From the NCBI GenBank assembly GCA_035541265.1, contig DATKNQ010000063.1, positions 1-24,366 of the forward strand: a stretch of 24,366 bases of DNA, read 5' to 3'. The notes beneath the pieces were generated by a model. The model ran no database searches. It saw nothing but the letters and a program-made list of their open reading frames with translations, and was not told the origin of the DNA. This document shows, piece by piece, positions 1 to 7,157 of this stretch (position 1 is the stretch's first letter; each line of letters opens with the position of its first letter). The position numbers and the translations under genes are program-made. The DNA is from Bog-159 sp035541265. Lineage in GTDB: Bacteria > Acidobacteriota > Terriglobia > Bryobacterales > Bryobacteraceae.

Positions 1-582
1 ATCGCCGTCGATCGCAGCCTGGAATCCGCCTATGTCAACCGGCCGGAGATGAAGGCGCTGCTCCACGCCGAGCGCGAGGCCGTCCTCGAGAAGCAGCGCG
101 CCGGCGAGAGCCGTTATCCGTCGGTGAGTTTCGATGGCACCTGGTCCGAGCAAGGGTTGTCGGCCTCCACTGCGATTCCGGCTTACACCTACGGCGTCAC
201 GCTAAACGTGCCGCTGTTCACCGGCGGGCGGATCAGCGCCGAGCAGGCGCGCGCCGATCTGGCGATCCGCAAGGTGAAGCAGCAGGAGCAGGATCAACGC
301 AACGGGATCGCCCTGCAGGTGAGGACCTCTATCGCCCAACTGGCGTCTGCGCGGCACGAAGTCGATGTGGCCAACCAGGCGGTGGGTCTGGCCAACGAGG
401 AAGTGATCCAGGCGCGCGACCGCTTCCAGGCGGGCGTGGCGAACAACATTGAAGTCATCAGCGCGCAGGACGCACTCGCGCGCGCGAATGACAACCAGAT
501 TGTGGCGCTTTACCGCTATAACCAGTCGCGGGCCGACCTGGCGCGCGCTACGGGGCAGATGGAAGCTGTCTACGCGAAGTAA
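1..582 (+). CDS. TolC-family outer-membrane efflux protein, C-terminal part (partial)
   Basis: The reading frame is open from the first base and ends at TAA 580-582, giving the last 193 residues of a protein whose start lies outside the window. It resembles the second TolC repeat: a long amphipathic helix, a strand segment with the typical 'VPLFTGG' turn, then helices rich in Ala, Gln, Asn and Arg, with 'RFQAGVANNIEVISAQDAL' near the end. Proteins of this type form the outer-membrane channel and periplasmic tunnel of tripartite efflux pumps. The adaptor gene begins 29 nt downstream and the inner-membrane pump follows, so the three probably form one operon. No substrate can be read from the sequence. 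Confidence 0.9.
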   Translation: MAVDRSLESAYVNRPEMKALLHAEREAVLEKQRAGESRYPSVSFDGTWSEQGLSASTAIPAYTYGVTLNVPLFTGGRISAEQARADLAIRKVKQQEQDQRNGIALQVRTSIAQLASARHEVDVANQAVGLANEEVIQARDRFQAGVANNIEVISAQDALARANDNQIVALYRYNQSRADLARATGQMEAVYAK

Positions 583-611
583 CCAACGATCCAGCCAGTG
601 GAGAAGATACG

Positions 612-1883
612 ATGGAAACTTATACCATGGAAGACGAGAAGCAAACTGAACAGCCCCGGGAGGAGGTAACGTCGCGGCCGCAGTCGCGGTCGCGGGTCGT
701 GCTCGTGGTTCTCGGAGGGGGACTGATCCTGGCGGCGATCGCCACCGGTTTCTGGCTGCACTACCGCTATCGCGTCTCGACCGACGACGCACAGGTGGAC
801 GGCCACATCGTCCCGATGGCCGCCAAGATATCGGGCAGCGTGCTCCAGGTGCTGGTCAACGACAATCAGCCCGTGAAGGCGGGGGACGTGCTGGTGCGCA
901 TCGATCCGCGGGACTTCCAGGCGAAGGTCGACCAGGAAAAGGCGGCGCTGGCGCTGGCCGAAAGCCAGGCGCGCGCCGCGAACGTGACCGTACCGCTCAC
1001 GCGCGAAACCACCGAGAGCGGCACGACGGGTGTGACGGCGGCGCTTGGCACGGCCGATGCGCAGGCCGCGCAGGCCAGGGAAGCGGAGAATCAGGCGGCC
1101 ACAGATCTATCCATCGCGCGCTCGAACCTGGCGGCCGCGCAGGCCAACAACGTGAAGGCCCAGGCGGACCTGGCGCGCATGCGTCCGCTGGTGGCCAAGG
1201 CCGAAATCTCGCAGCAGCAGTTCGACGCCTACACCGCGGCCGCGCAAGTGACTGAAGCGCAGTTGAAGGCCGCGGGGGATCGTGTGCGATTCGCCGAGCA
1301 GGGCGTGGTGAATGCCCGCGCCGCGTCGCAGGCCGCGCAGTCGCGCGTGGCGCAGATGCGCGCGCAGGTGGTTCAATCCAAGGCCAACGAGCGGCAGGTG
1401 CAGGTGAGTTCGGCGCAGGCCGCATCGGCCGCCGCCCGCGTCCAGGAGGCGCGCGCGAATCTGGAAGCCGCGGAACTGAATCTCAGCTACACGACGATCG
1501 TGGCGCCCGTGGATGGCCAGGTCACCAAGAAAAGCGTCGAGCCTGGACAGATCGTACAGCCGGGCCAGGCGCTGTTGGCTCTGATTCCTTTAAAGGACGT
1601 ATGGGTGACGGCCAACTTCAAGGAAACGCAACTGGCCAACGTGCACACCGGGCAGAAAGCCGAAGTCACGGTCGACATGTACGGCCGCACGATCGAGGCG
1701 CGTGTGGATTCAATTGCGGGAGGCACGGGTGCGCGCATGAGCCTGCTGCCCCCGGAAAACGCCACGGGCAATTTCGTGAAAGTGGTCGAGCGCATCCCCG
1801 TGAAGATCGTCTTTGACTCGCTGCCGGACGGGGTGGTTCTGCGTCCCGGCATGAACGTGGACGCTACCATCATCACGCGGTAA
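612..1883 (+). CDS. emrA: HlyD/EmrA-type periplasmic adaptor of a multidrug efflux pump
   Basis: This 423-residue membrane-fusion protein should link the inner-membrane pump to the TolC-like channel. A short charged N-terminus is followed by one membrane anchor (about residues 34-52). Next comes a biotinyl-lipoyl half ('STDDAQVDGH' to 'GDVLVRIDP'), a long Ala/Gln-rich coiled-coil hairpin (about 100-285), the second lipoyl half ('APVDGQV') and a beta-barrel. The EmrA-type signature 'SLLPPENATGNFVKVV' is present. The ATG at 612 was chosen because GGAGAAG (600-606) lies 5 nt upstream; a second in-frame ATG at 627 is too far from it. The coiled coil is on the long side. EmrA is the family assignment; the substrate is unknown. 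Confidence 0.92.
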   Translation: METYTMEDEKQTEQPREEVTSRPQSRSRVVLVVLGGGLILAAIATGFWLHYRYRVSTDDAQVDGHIVPMAAKISGSVLQVLVNDNQPVKAGDVLVRIDPRDFQAKVDQEKAALALAESQARAANVTVPLTRETTESGTTGVTAALGTADAQAAQAREAENQAATDLSIARSNLAAAQANNVKAQADLARMRPLVAKAEISQQQFDAYTAAAQVTEAQLKAAGDRVRFAEQGVVNARAASQAAQSRVAQMRAQVVQSKANERQVQVSSAQAASAAARVQEARANLEAAELNLSYTTIVAPVDGQVTKKSVEPGQIVQPGQALLALIPLKDVWVTANFKETQLANVHTGQKAEVTVDMYGRTIEARVDSIAGGTGARMSLLPPENATGNFVKVVERIPVKIVFDSLPDGVVLRPGMNVDATIITR

Positions 1884-1920
1884 CCGCGCGAAGGAGCTGT
1901 AGTCCAGGAGGGAATCTGAA

Positions 1921-3495
1921 ATGGCAAGCAACGATCACACTACAGGTGTCTCCGTAAATCCGTGGGTCATCGCCATGACGGTGATGCTGGCGACGTTCAT
2001 GGAAGTGCTCGATACCAGCGTGGCCAATGTAGCGCTGCCGCATATCGCCGGCAGCCTGTCGTCCAGCGTGGATGAAGCCACCTGGGTGCTGACATCGTAC
2101 CTGGTCTCCAACGCCATCGTGCTGCCGCTCAGCGGCTGGTTCTCGTCGCTGATCGGCCGCAAGCGCTTCTACATGATTTGCGTGGCGCTGTTCACCGTCA
2201 GCTCGATGCTCTGCGGAGTGGCTCCCAGCCTGACCATGCTGATAGTCTTCCGCGTGATGCAGGGCGTCGGCGGTGGTGCGCTGCAGCCGATCTCGCAAGC
2301 CATCCTGGTGGAGAGTTTCCCGCGGCACAAGCAAGGCATGGCGATGGCTGTCTACGGCATGGGCGTGGTGGTGGCGCCGGTGATCGGCCCGACTCTGGGC
2401 GGCTGGATTACCGACAACTATAGCTGGCGCTGGATTTTCCTGATCAACATCCCGGTGGGCGCGCTATCGCTGACACTGACTTCCATGCTGATCTCCGATC
2501 CGCCGTACCTGGTGCGCCGCGCGCTGCGCGGACTGAAAGTCGATTACCTGGGTTTGGGGCTGCTGAGCGTCGGGCTCGCGTCGCTTGAAATTCTGCTCGA
2601 CGACGGGCAGAAGAACGACTGGTTCGGATCGAACTTCATTGCCGGCGCGGCGGTGATCGCGTTTGTCGCGCTCGTTGGCGTGGTGATCTGGGAACTGCGG
2701 CAGAAAGAGCCGGTGGTCGATTTCCGCATGCTGAAGAACCGCAATTTCGCGCTGTCCACCATGACCATGTTCATCCTGGGATTCGTGCTGTACGCCAGCA
2801 CCATGCTGTTGCCCGTGTTCCTGCAGACGCTGCTCGGTTACACGGCCATGCGCAGCGGCCTGGTGCTTTCGCCCGGCGGCCTGGTGATCGCGCTGTGCAT
2901 GCCATTCGTAGGCTTTATGCTGTCGAAGGTGGAGGCGCGCTGGCTGGTGATTTTCGGCTTGTGCGTTTCGGCCCTCGGACTGTTCGCCATGGCCGGCTTC
3001 GATCTGGATATCGATTACCGGACGGCCATGATGGCGCGCGTCACGCAAAGCCTTGGGCTGGCCTTCCTGTTCGTCCCGATCAATACCATGGCCTTTTCGA
3101 CGGTCGCCCGCGAGAGGATGGGCAGCGCTACCGGGCTGATCAACCTGGCGCGCAACATAGGAGGCAGTTCCGGAATCGCCATCGTGACCACGCTGCTGGC
3201 GCGCCGCACGCAATTCCATCAGGCGCGCCTGGTGGGCCATATGAGCCCGTTCGACCAGACCTATACGCAGGCGATGTCGGGCATCGCGCACATGCTGGCG
3301 GCGCAAGGCGCCAGCGCCGCGCAAGCCATGGCGCAAGCGCAGGGCGTGCTCTACGGCGTGCTGCAGCGGCAATCCACAATGCAGGCGTTCGTGGACAGCT
3401 TCTGGCTGCTGGGAGTGATTTTCCTGGCCGTGATTCCGCTGATGTTCCTGATGCGGAAGTCGGCGCCGCACAAGGGCCCGGTGGCCATGGAGTAA
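1921..3495 (+). CDS. emrB: DHA2-family major facilitator drug exporter (EmrB/QacA type)
   Basis: This 524-residue protein is a proton-driven inner-membrane exporter of the 14-TM DHA2 family. Seen directly: 'LDTSVANVALPHIAGSL' in TM1 (the DHA2 motif D1), a basic loop after TM2 ('GRKRF'), 'RVMQGVGGGALQP' in TM4 and the antiporter motif C 'GVVVAPVIGPTLGGW' in TM5. Hydrophobic segments continue to about residue 510. Its start has a strong Shine-Dalgarno AGGAGGGA (1906-1913), 7 nt before the ATG and 37 nt after the adaptor stop. It completes the EmrA-EmrB-TolC set and is the last gene of that operon. Family membership is sure; the exported compound is not known. Confidence 0.93.
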   Translation: MASNDHTTGVSVNPWVIAMTVMLATFMEVLDTSVANVALPHIAGSLSSSVDEATWVLTSYLVSNAIVLPLSGWFSSLIGRKRFYMICVALFTVSSMLCGVAPSLTMLIVFRVMQGVGGGALQPISQAILVESFPRHKQGMAMAVYGMGVVVAPVIGPTLGGWITDNYSWRWIFLINIPVGALSLTLTSMLISDPPYLVRRALRGLKVDYLGLGLLSVGLASLEILLDDGQKNDWFGSNFIAGAAVIAFVALVGVVIWELRQKEPVVDFRMLKNRNFALSTMTMFILGFVLYASTMLLPVFLQTLLGYTAMRSGLVLSPGGLVIALCMPFVGFMLSKVEARWLVIFGLCVSALGLFAMAGFDLDIDYRTAMMARVTQSLGLAFLFVPINTMAFSTVARERMGSATGLINLARNIGGSSGIAIVTTLLARRTQFHQARLVGHMSPFDQTYTQAMSGIAHMLAAQGASAAQAMAQAQGVLYGVLQRQSTMQAFVDSFWLLGVIFLAVIPLMFLMRKSAPHKGPVAME

Positions 3496-3530
3496 CGTCT
3501 ACCGGCCCCCTGGCTTCCGAGCCCTCGCCC

Positions 3531-3558
3531 TTGTTATGGCGCCGCTAACGCATAGAAT
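3531..3558 (+). promoter_or_regulatory. Sigma70-like promoter with near-palindromic operator for the first toxin-antitoxin module
   Basis: A TTGTTA -35 box (3531-3536) and a TAGAAT -10 box (3553-3558) are separated by 16 nt. Between and over the -35 lies the imperfect palindrome GTTATGGCGCCGCTAAC (3533-3549), with GTTA/TAAC ends and a GGCGCC core. It is well placed for autorepression by the ribbon-helix-helix protein encoded next. A strong Shine-Dalgarno GAGGAG (3564-3569) precedes the ATG at 3576. The promoter is seen in the sequence; the operator role is inferred. Confidence 0.6.
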
Positions 3559-3575
3559 GAAAAGAGGAGACGGTC

Positions 3576-3794
3576 ATGGACGTAAGGCTGCCGGCGGATT
3601 TGACCAATCAGGTCGAGCAGGAACTCGCTAACGGCCGCTATCGGAGCCGCGACGAATTGATCGAACAGGCAGTTCGCCACTTCTTCGACGCGCGCCAGCG
3701 CGGCCAGCAGAGGCTCGATGCGCTCCGCAGAATCGGCCAGGCGGTTGACGAGGCGGGCCTATATGAGCGAGTGCTGATCCCCAGCCAGGCATGA
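3576..3794 (+). CDS. Ribbon-helix-helix antitoxin (ParD/CopG-like)
   Basis: This 72-residue protein begins with a short strand ('MDVRLPADL') followed by two helices ('RSRDELIEQAVRHFFDAR'), the ribbon-helix-helix arrangement of dimeric DNA-binding antitoxins. The C-terminal half (about 42-72) would be the toxin-binding tail. It has a strong ribosome-binding site 6 nt upstream and its own promoter. Its TGA overlaps the start of the PIN-domain gene in an ATGA arrangement, as is usual for VapBC-like operons. The antitoxin looks intact while its partner is broken, so it may now be a solitary DNA-binding protein. The exact family (ParD, VapB or CopG) cannot be settled by eye. Confidence 0.8.
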   Translation: MDVRLPADLTNQVEQELANGRYRSRDELIEQAVRHFFDARQRGQQRLDALRRIGQAVDEAGLYERVLIPSQA

Positions 3795-4166
3795 CGGGCA
3801 CGCCGCTCGTGGTCCTGGACGCTTGCGCCCTCGCCAACTTCTCTTTATGCGATACCGTCCCGCGCCTTGCGGAACCGCCCCGGCTCTTTGAGCCGAAATG
3901 GTCCGGGGAGATTATTCGAGAAACTACCCGTACGTTGGAGTCGAAACTTGGGTGGCCTCATGCGATCACCGGTTACGAGGCGCAGATCCCGAGGATGACG
4001 AACGACGAAAAGGACCGCCAACCTTCGCCACTTCAGGGCAGAGCACCTGGCGGCGTGCGACGTCCGCGCGCTGCGCCCTCAGTCCTTCCTGAGCGAGATC
4101 TTCCGCCGGGAACAGGACGTGGTCATGACGAAGGTCCAGCAACAGGCAACCGCCCTGGAATTCTGA
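3791..4166 (+). pseudogene. Decayed PIN-domain (VapC-like) toxin, frameshifted
   Basis: The first 76 codons encode a recognisable PIN-domain start: 'LVVLDACALANF' with Asp10, then 'GEIIRETTRTLESKLGWP' with Glu40 and Glu44, and 'MTNDEKDR' with Asp72/Asp75. After codon 76 (about 4018) this frame turns into low-complexity sequence up to 4222. The family-like continuation lies in the +1 frame: 'NLRHFRAEHLAACDVRALRP', then 'SFLSEIFRR', ending at TGA 4164-4166. Compared with related PIN toxins, about a dozen residues normally found between 'NDEKDR' and 'NLRHF' are missing. A second gap is likely after 'LGWP'. So at least one frameshift and two deletions are inferred, and the RNase is very probably inactive. 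It is translationally coupled to the antitoxin by ATGA. Confidence 0.75.
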
Positions 4167-4597
4167 ATGCCACGGTGCCCGGCTTTGTGGCAATCGTCTC
4201 CGTCGCCACCTCAGGATCATAGAGCCGATTCATTGCGGGGCAGCGGATAATTTCCCGGGAGTCGCGAAGGGCGACTGATGAATGCCCGCAGACCTGCCAT
4301 CTAGTGACGGCAATTCAGATCGCCACTACGGCTTCAGGGATGACCGATGCTGCCGACAGCCACAAGTCAGCAACGCGCGTTTTCCGTCAACTTGCCACGC
4401 TAGCCTAACTTCCGGTTGGCGCGTTACCCGGGAGCAACCGGGAAATAATCGGCAAGGGGTTGGCGAATGTTCGAATTCGCTCGTGAGGAGGAACTCTTTT
4501 AAGTGCGTCTGTCCAGTCGCGACAGATCACTACCAACGTAGTCAGGAATGGGCTGTCGCAGACAAGAAGACGATGTGAAAAAACGAACGAAGCTCTC
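4167..4597. other. Non-coding stretch after the decayed toxin
   Basis: No convincing gene is seen. Three inverted repeats occur. TGCCAC/GTGGCA at 4168-4192 (13-nt loop) starts 1 nt after the toxin stop. AGTCGC/GCGACT at 4260-4276 has a 5-nt loop. TTCCGGTT pairs with AACCGGGAA, with one bulge, over 4410-4444. None is followed by a T tract. The first or second might end transcription of the toxin-antitoxin unit, but this is weak. A 98-codon open frame at 4282-4578 has no ribosome-binding site and an unlikely composition. Confidence 0.5.
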
Positions 4598-4628
4598 TTG
4601 CGCAGCCCCGAACTATGTAGTATTCTAC
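4598..4628 (+). promoter_or_regulatory. Promoter and candidate PadR operator
   Basis: A TTGCGC -35 box (4598-4603), a 17-nt spacer and a TATTCT -10 box (4621-4626) predict a transcription start near 4633, only about 7 nt before the ATG at 4640. The -10 overlaps the perfect inverted repeat GTAG-TATT-CTAC (4617-4628), where a dimeric repressor would block RNA polymerase. Autorepression by the PadR protein encoded next is inferred from position and family behaviour. This is not the classical ATGT/ACAT PadR site. Confidence 0.5.
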
Positions 4629-4639
4629 CAACGGGACGG

Positions 4640-4933
4640 ATGCCGGAGCGGATCAATTTGACCTACACCAGCGGCCTCATTTTGCACGCCATCGCCACGG
4701 GGCAGTCGTACGGATTTGACATTATCGACTACACCGGCCTGCCCAGTGGAACCGTCTATCCCGCCCTTCGCCGCCTGGAGTTCGCCGGCCTCATCGAGTC
4801 AGTCTGGGACCACAAGAATGCGGACAAGTCCGGCGGGCCGCCGCGGAAATACTATCGCCTGACACGCCCGGGGCGCGATCATCTCCATACGCTCCGCGCC
4901 CGTTATCCGTTGCTGGAGAAGATCGCGGACTAG
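4640..4933 (+). CDS. PadR-family transcriptional regulator
   Basis: This 97-residue winged-helix protein has the PadR layout. An N-terminal helix carries 'LILHAIATGQSYGFDII' (13-29), followed by the recognition region 'SGTVYPALRRLEFAGLIES' (36-54). A wing then has 'GGPPRKYYRLT', and a short helical end makes it a PadR-s2-type short regulator. The ATG at 4640 was preferred over an in-frame TTG at 4598 because that TTG is the probable -35 box. The next gene starts 2 nt after its stop, so the two are probably co-transcribed. PadR proteins usually repress their own operon and are released by a ligand or membrane stress; the signal here is unknown. Confidence 0.88.
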   Translation: MPERINLTYTSGLILHAIATGQSYGFDIIDYTGLPSGTVYPALRRLEFAGLIESVWDHKNADKSGGPPRKYYRLTRPGRDHLHTLRARYPLLEKIAD

Positions 4934-4935
4934 TT

Positions 4936-6120
4936 ATGCAGGATGACGTCAACGCCGCGAATATTCCGTTCACCAGCCGCGTACTGTTAGCGCTGGCAGG
5001 CGGACTGCTACCGGCGGATCTGCGAACGGATTGGACACGGGAATGGCATGCGGAGCTTTGGTATTGGCGCCGCTCGGCCGTACGTTCCGATATGGCGTTG
5101 TTGAACCGGAGCCTGGGCGCCTTCGCGGATGCATGGTTCGTTCTCCGGCATGAGGCAGCGATAAGCCGCCGGTTGGCCGAGGCGCACCGGTCGCGATCAC
5201 TTCCCATCGCGGCGATGGCCGTTCTGCTCATCGGGCTGTCAGTCGCTACCAATGGATTTCAAGGTGGCCGCCATCTGCTGTTTGGCAGGGATTCGGATCG
5301 CCTTTTTCTTCTGGCGCAACCGAGCCCGTTCATGGGATCCGCCGCGAGAGTTCCGGCAGCGCAGGTGTCGGCGTGGATCGAGCGCGGCAGCACGGTCGAG
5401 AAACTGGGCAAATGGTGCGCCAAGGATCCGTTCGTGTGTGTCGCCGATCCGGTGGCGGTCACCCTCTTCGCCGAGGCGCGCGCGAAGCCGCGGTGTGAAA
5501 GCATTCAGCTTGCGCCCGATGTGCGTGGGTTTGCCGGTGTGATAGGCCGCCTTAAACCGGGTGCCCGGCTTTCCGACGCAGAAAAGGAACTCGAAGAAAC
5601 CGCAGTCCTGCACAGAGGATGGCTGGTGCCCCAAATCGTGCCGATCGGCCGTCTTCGCCGCGCGCCGCTGCTTCCGGTCGGAATGGCTCTTCTCGGGTTG
5701 GCGCTTTTCAGCCTGCTTCCGCTGCGATCCGGCTCGCTCGAAAGCCTTGCCTGGGCCGTTTCCCGCGTTGCGCTCTCTTTCGTATTGGTCATCGCAGGTT
5801 GGTCGGAACTTGCCGCAGCGGCACCGTTTACCGAGCAAGCCGGTGTCCCGGGCGTCTGGGCCGCGCTTTTGTATGTCTGTCCCATTGCGGCAGGATCGCT
5901 GCTCCACATCTGGCTTCGGCGGGATGCCCGCGGGCGCTGTCGAACCTGCTATCGGCCGCTTACGATGCCCGTCTTCGTCGGACTTTCCGGGCGTTGCCTG
6001 TTCGACTCCGGCGGCATCGAGCGTCTTTGCAGCGCCATGCATGGCGCCCTGGTGACCGGTTCGGTTCCTGGACAAATTGGAACAGAGGAATGGAGCCAAT
6101 GGCCCAACACATTCGCATGA
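4936..6120 (+). CDS. Membrane protein resembling half of an acidobacterial duplicated orphan permease, with Cys-rich tail
   Basis: I do not know a named family for this 394-residue protein. Visible parts, in order: a cytoplasmic segment with the Trp-rich 'WTREWHAELWYW' (33-44); a membrane helix (about 89-107); an extracytoplasmic region of about 135 residues ending in 'GRLKPGARLSDAEKEL' (204-219); and three hydrophobic segments (about 244-263, 272-294, 305-327). The tail carries Cys335-X2-Cys338 and Cys365-X3-His369, a possible zinc ribbon. The 'GRLKPG...A..EL' motif and the TM1-loop-TM2-4 order match the MacB-like periplasmic core and membrane half of ADOP permeases, which are often PadR-linked in Acidobacteria. 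No ATPase is encoded here. Likely membrane signalling or transport; the function is inferred only. Confidence 0.6.
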   Translation: MQDDVNAANIPFTSRVLLALAGGLLPADLRTDWTREWHAELWYWRRSAVRSDMALLNRSLGAFADAWFVLRHEAAISRRLAEAHRSRSLPIAAMAVLLIGLSVATNGFQGGRHLLFGRDSDRLFLLAQPSPFMGSAARVPAAQVSAWIERGSTVEKLGKWCAKDPFVCVADPVAVTLFAEARAKPRCESIQLAPDVRGFAGVIGRLKPGARLSDAEKELEETAVLHRGWLVPQIVPIGRLRRAPLLPVGMALLGLALFSLLPLRSGSLESLAWAVSRVALSFVLVIAGWSELAAAAPFTEQAGVPGVWAALLYVCPIAAGSLLHIWLRRDARGRCRTCYRPLTMPVFVGLSGRCLFDSGGIERLCSAMHGALVTGSVPGQIGTEEWSQWPNTFA

Positions 6121-7142
6121 CCAGGAGAGCCCTCCTGGCCCTGGCCGGTGCCGAACTCGCGTGCCGGGGGGCCGAACCGGACTATGACGGAATCATCCGG
6201 CCGCTGGCAGACCGTGGCGAGTTCATGGGAGTTGTGCTGGTGAGCCGTGGCGAGCAGATCGCCTTCGAAAGGGCCTACGGCTTTGCGGACCTCGAATGGA
6301 ACGTCCCCAACACGGTGGGCGGCAAGTTCCGAATCGGTTCCCTTTCAAAACAGTTCACTGCCGCCTGCATTCTCATCCTGGTGGCGGCCAACAAACTGGG
6401 GTTGGACGCGCCGATCACCAGTTGGATACCGCATCCGCCGGAAGCGTGGAAGGAGGTGACATTGCATCACCTCCTGACACATACCTCCGGCATCCCGGAT
6501 TTTCTCGGCTTTCCGGACTTTCAGATGAAAAAGGCTCTTCCATCCAGTCCGTCCGAAACGATTCTTCGTTTCCGCGACCGGCCTTTAGAGTTCCGCCCGG
6601 GTACGGAAGGGCGGTACAGCAACTCCGGATACGTGCTGCTGGCCTACATCATCGAACAAGTATCCGGCGAGACATTCGCGAGTTTCCTGGGAAGGCACGT
6701 CCTCTCACCGCTCGGTCTGCGCGATACCGGCGTGGACACCCATGGCGCCCTCCTCCCCCATCGCGTCCGTGGGTACACACGGTCGCAGCAGGGTTTGGCA
6801 AACGCCGACTACATCGAGATGTCGATTGCCACAGGCGGAGGATCTCTGTATTCGACGGTTGCAGACTTACGCCGCTGGACGCAGGCGCTCCACGGAGGCG
6901 GTCTTCTGGATCGGGCTCTTTACCAGCGGATGACCACGCCGACGTATCACAACTACGGCTACGGACTGGAGATCCGTGGTCAAGTGGGCGCAAGAATCAT
7001 CAGTCATCCGGGAGGCATGGAAGGCTTCGCCGCATTTCTGCAGTTCCGGGAGCGCGATCGGCTGGTGTCCGCGGTTCTGGCAAATTTGAATACCAATGTC
7101 GCGGGCCGCCTTGCCAATCAACTGGCCGACCTGGCGGCCTAA
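6099..7142 (+). CDS. Exported serine hydrolase, beta-lactamase class C / DD-peptidase fold
   Basis: With the ATG at 6099 the protein has 347 residues. The three catalytic motifs of the PF00144 family are present: Ser81-Leu-Ser-Lys84 (SxxK, nucleophile and base), Tyr173-Ser-Asn175 (YxN) and His-Pro-Gly-Gly near residue 303 in place of KTG. 'LLTHTSGIPDF' is also typical. The N-terminus 'MTRRALLALAGAELACRG' looks like a signal peptide, so it should act outside the cytoplasm on peptidoglycan, D-amino peptides or esters. AGAGGA (6084-6089) lies 9 nt before 6099; an ATG at 6090 abuts it, and an ATG at 6117 would give an ATGA overlap with the preceding stop. The substrate is unknown, and true beta-lactamase activity should not be assumed. 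Confidence 0.88.
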   Translation: MAQHIRMTRRALLALAGAELACRGAEPDYDGIIRPLADRGEFMGVVLVSRGEQIAFERAYGFADLEWNVPNTVGGKFRIGSLSKQFTAACILILVAANKLGLDAPITSWIPHPPEAWKEVTLHHLLTHTSGIPDFLGFPDFQMKKALPSSPSETILRFRDRPLEFRPGTEGRYSNSGYVLLAYIIEQVSGETFASFLGRHVLSPLGLRDTGVDTHGALLPHRVRGYTRSQQGLANADYIEMSIATGGGSLYSTVADLRRWTQALHGGGLLDRALYQRMTTPTYHNYGYGLEIRGQVGARIISHPGGMEGFAAFLQFRERDRLVSAVLANLNTNVAGRLANQLADLAA

Positions 7143-7157
7143 AGGAGGGGAATAGCA

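Noticed and set aside
2464..3471. Minus-strand open frame (335 codons) opposite the EmrB-like gene
   Set aside because: It is His/Gln/Arg-rich, has no domain, and lies fully antisense to a sure transporter gene.
4282..4578. 98-codon open frame between the decayed toxin and the PadR gene
   Set aside because: It has no ribosome-binding site, an atypical Cys/Ser/Arg composition and no recognisable motif.
5619..6098. Upstream extension of the serine hydrolase frame
   Set aside because: It overlaps the half-ADOP gene by about 480 nt and reads as out-of-frame sequence. The signal peptide and ribosome-binding site place the start at 6099.
6099..7142. Annotation as a true beta-lactamase resistance gene
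   Set aside because: The SxxK/YxN/HPG set is shared by esterases, DD-peptidases and other PF00144 enzymes, so antibiotic hydrolysis cannot be claimed from sequence.
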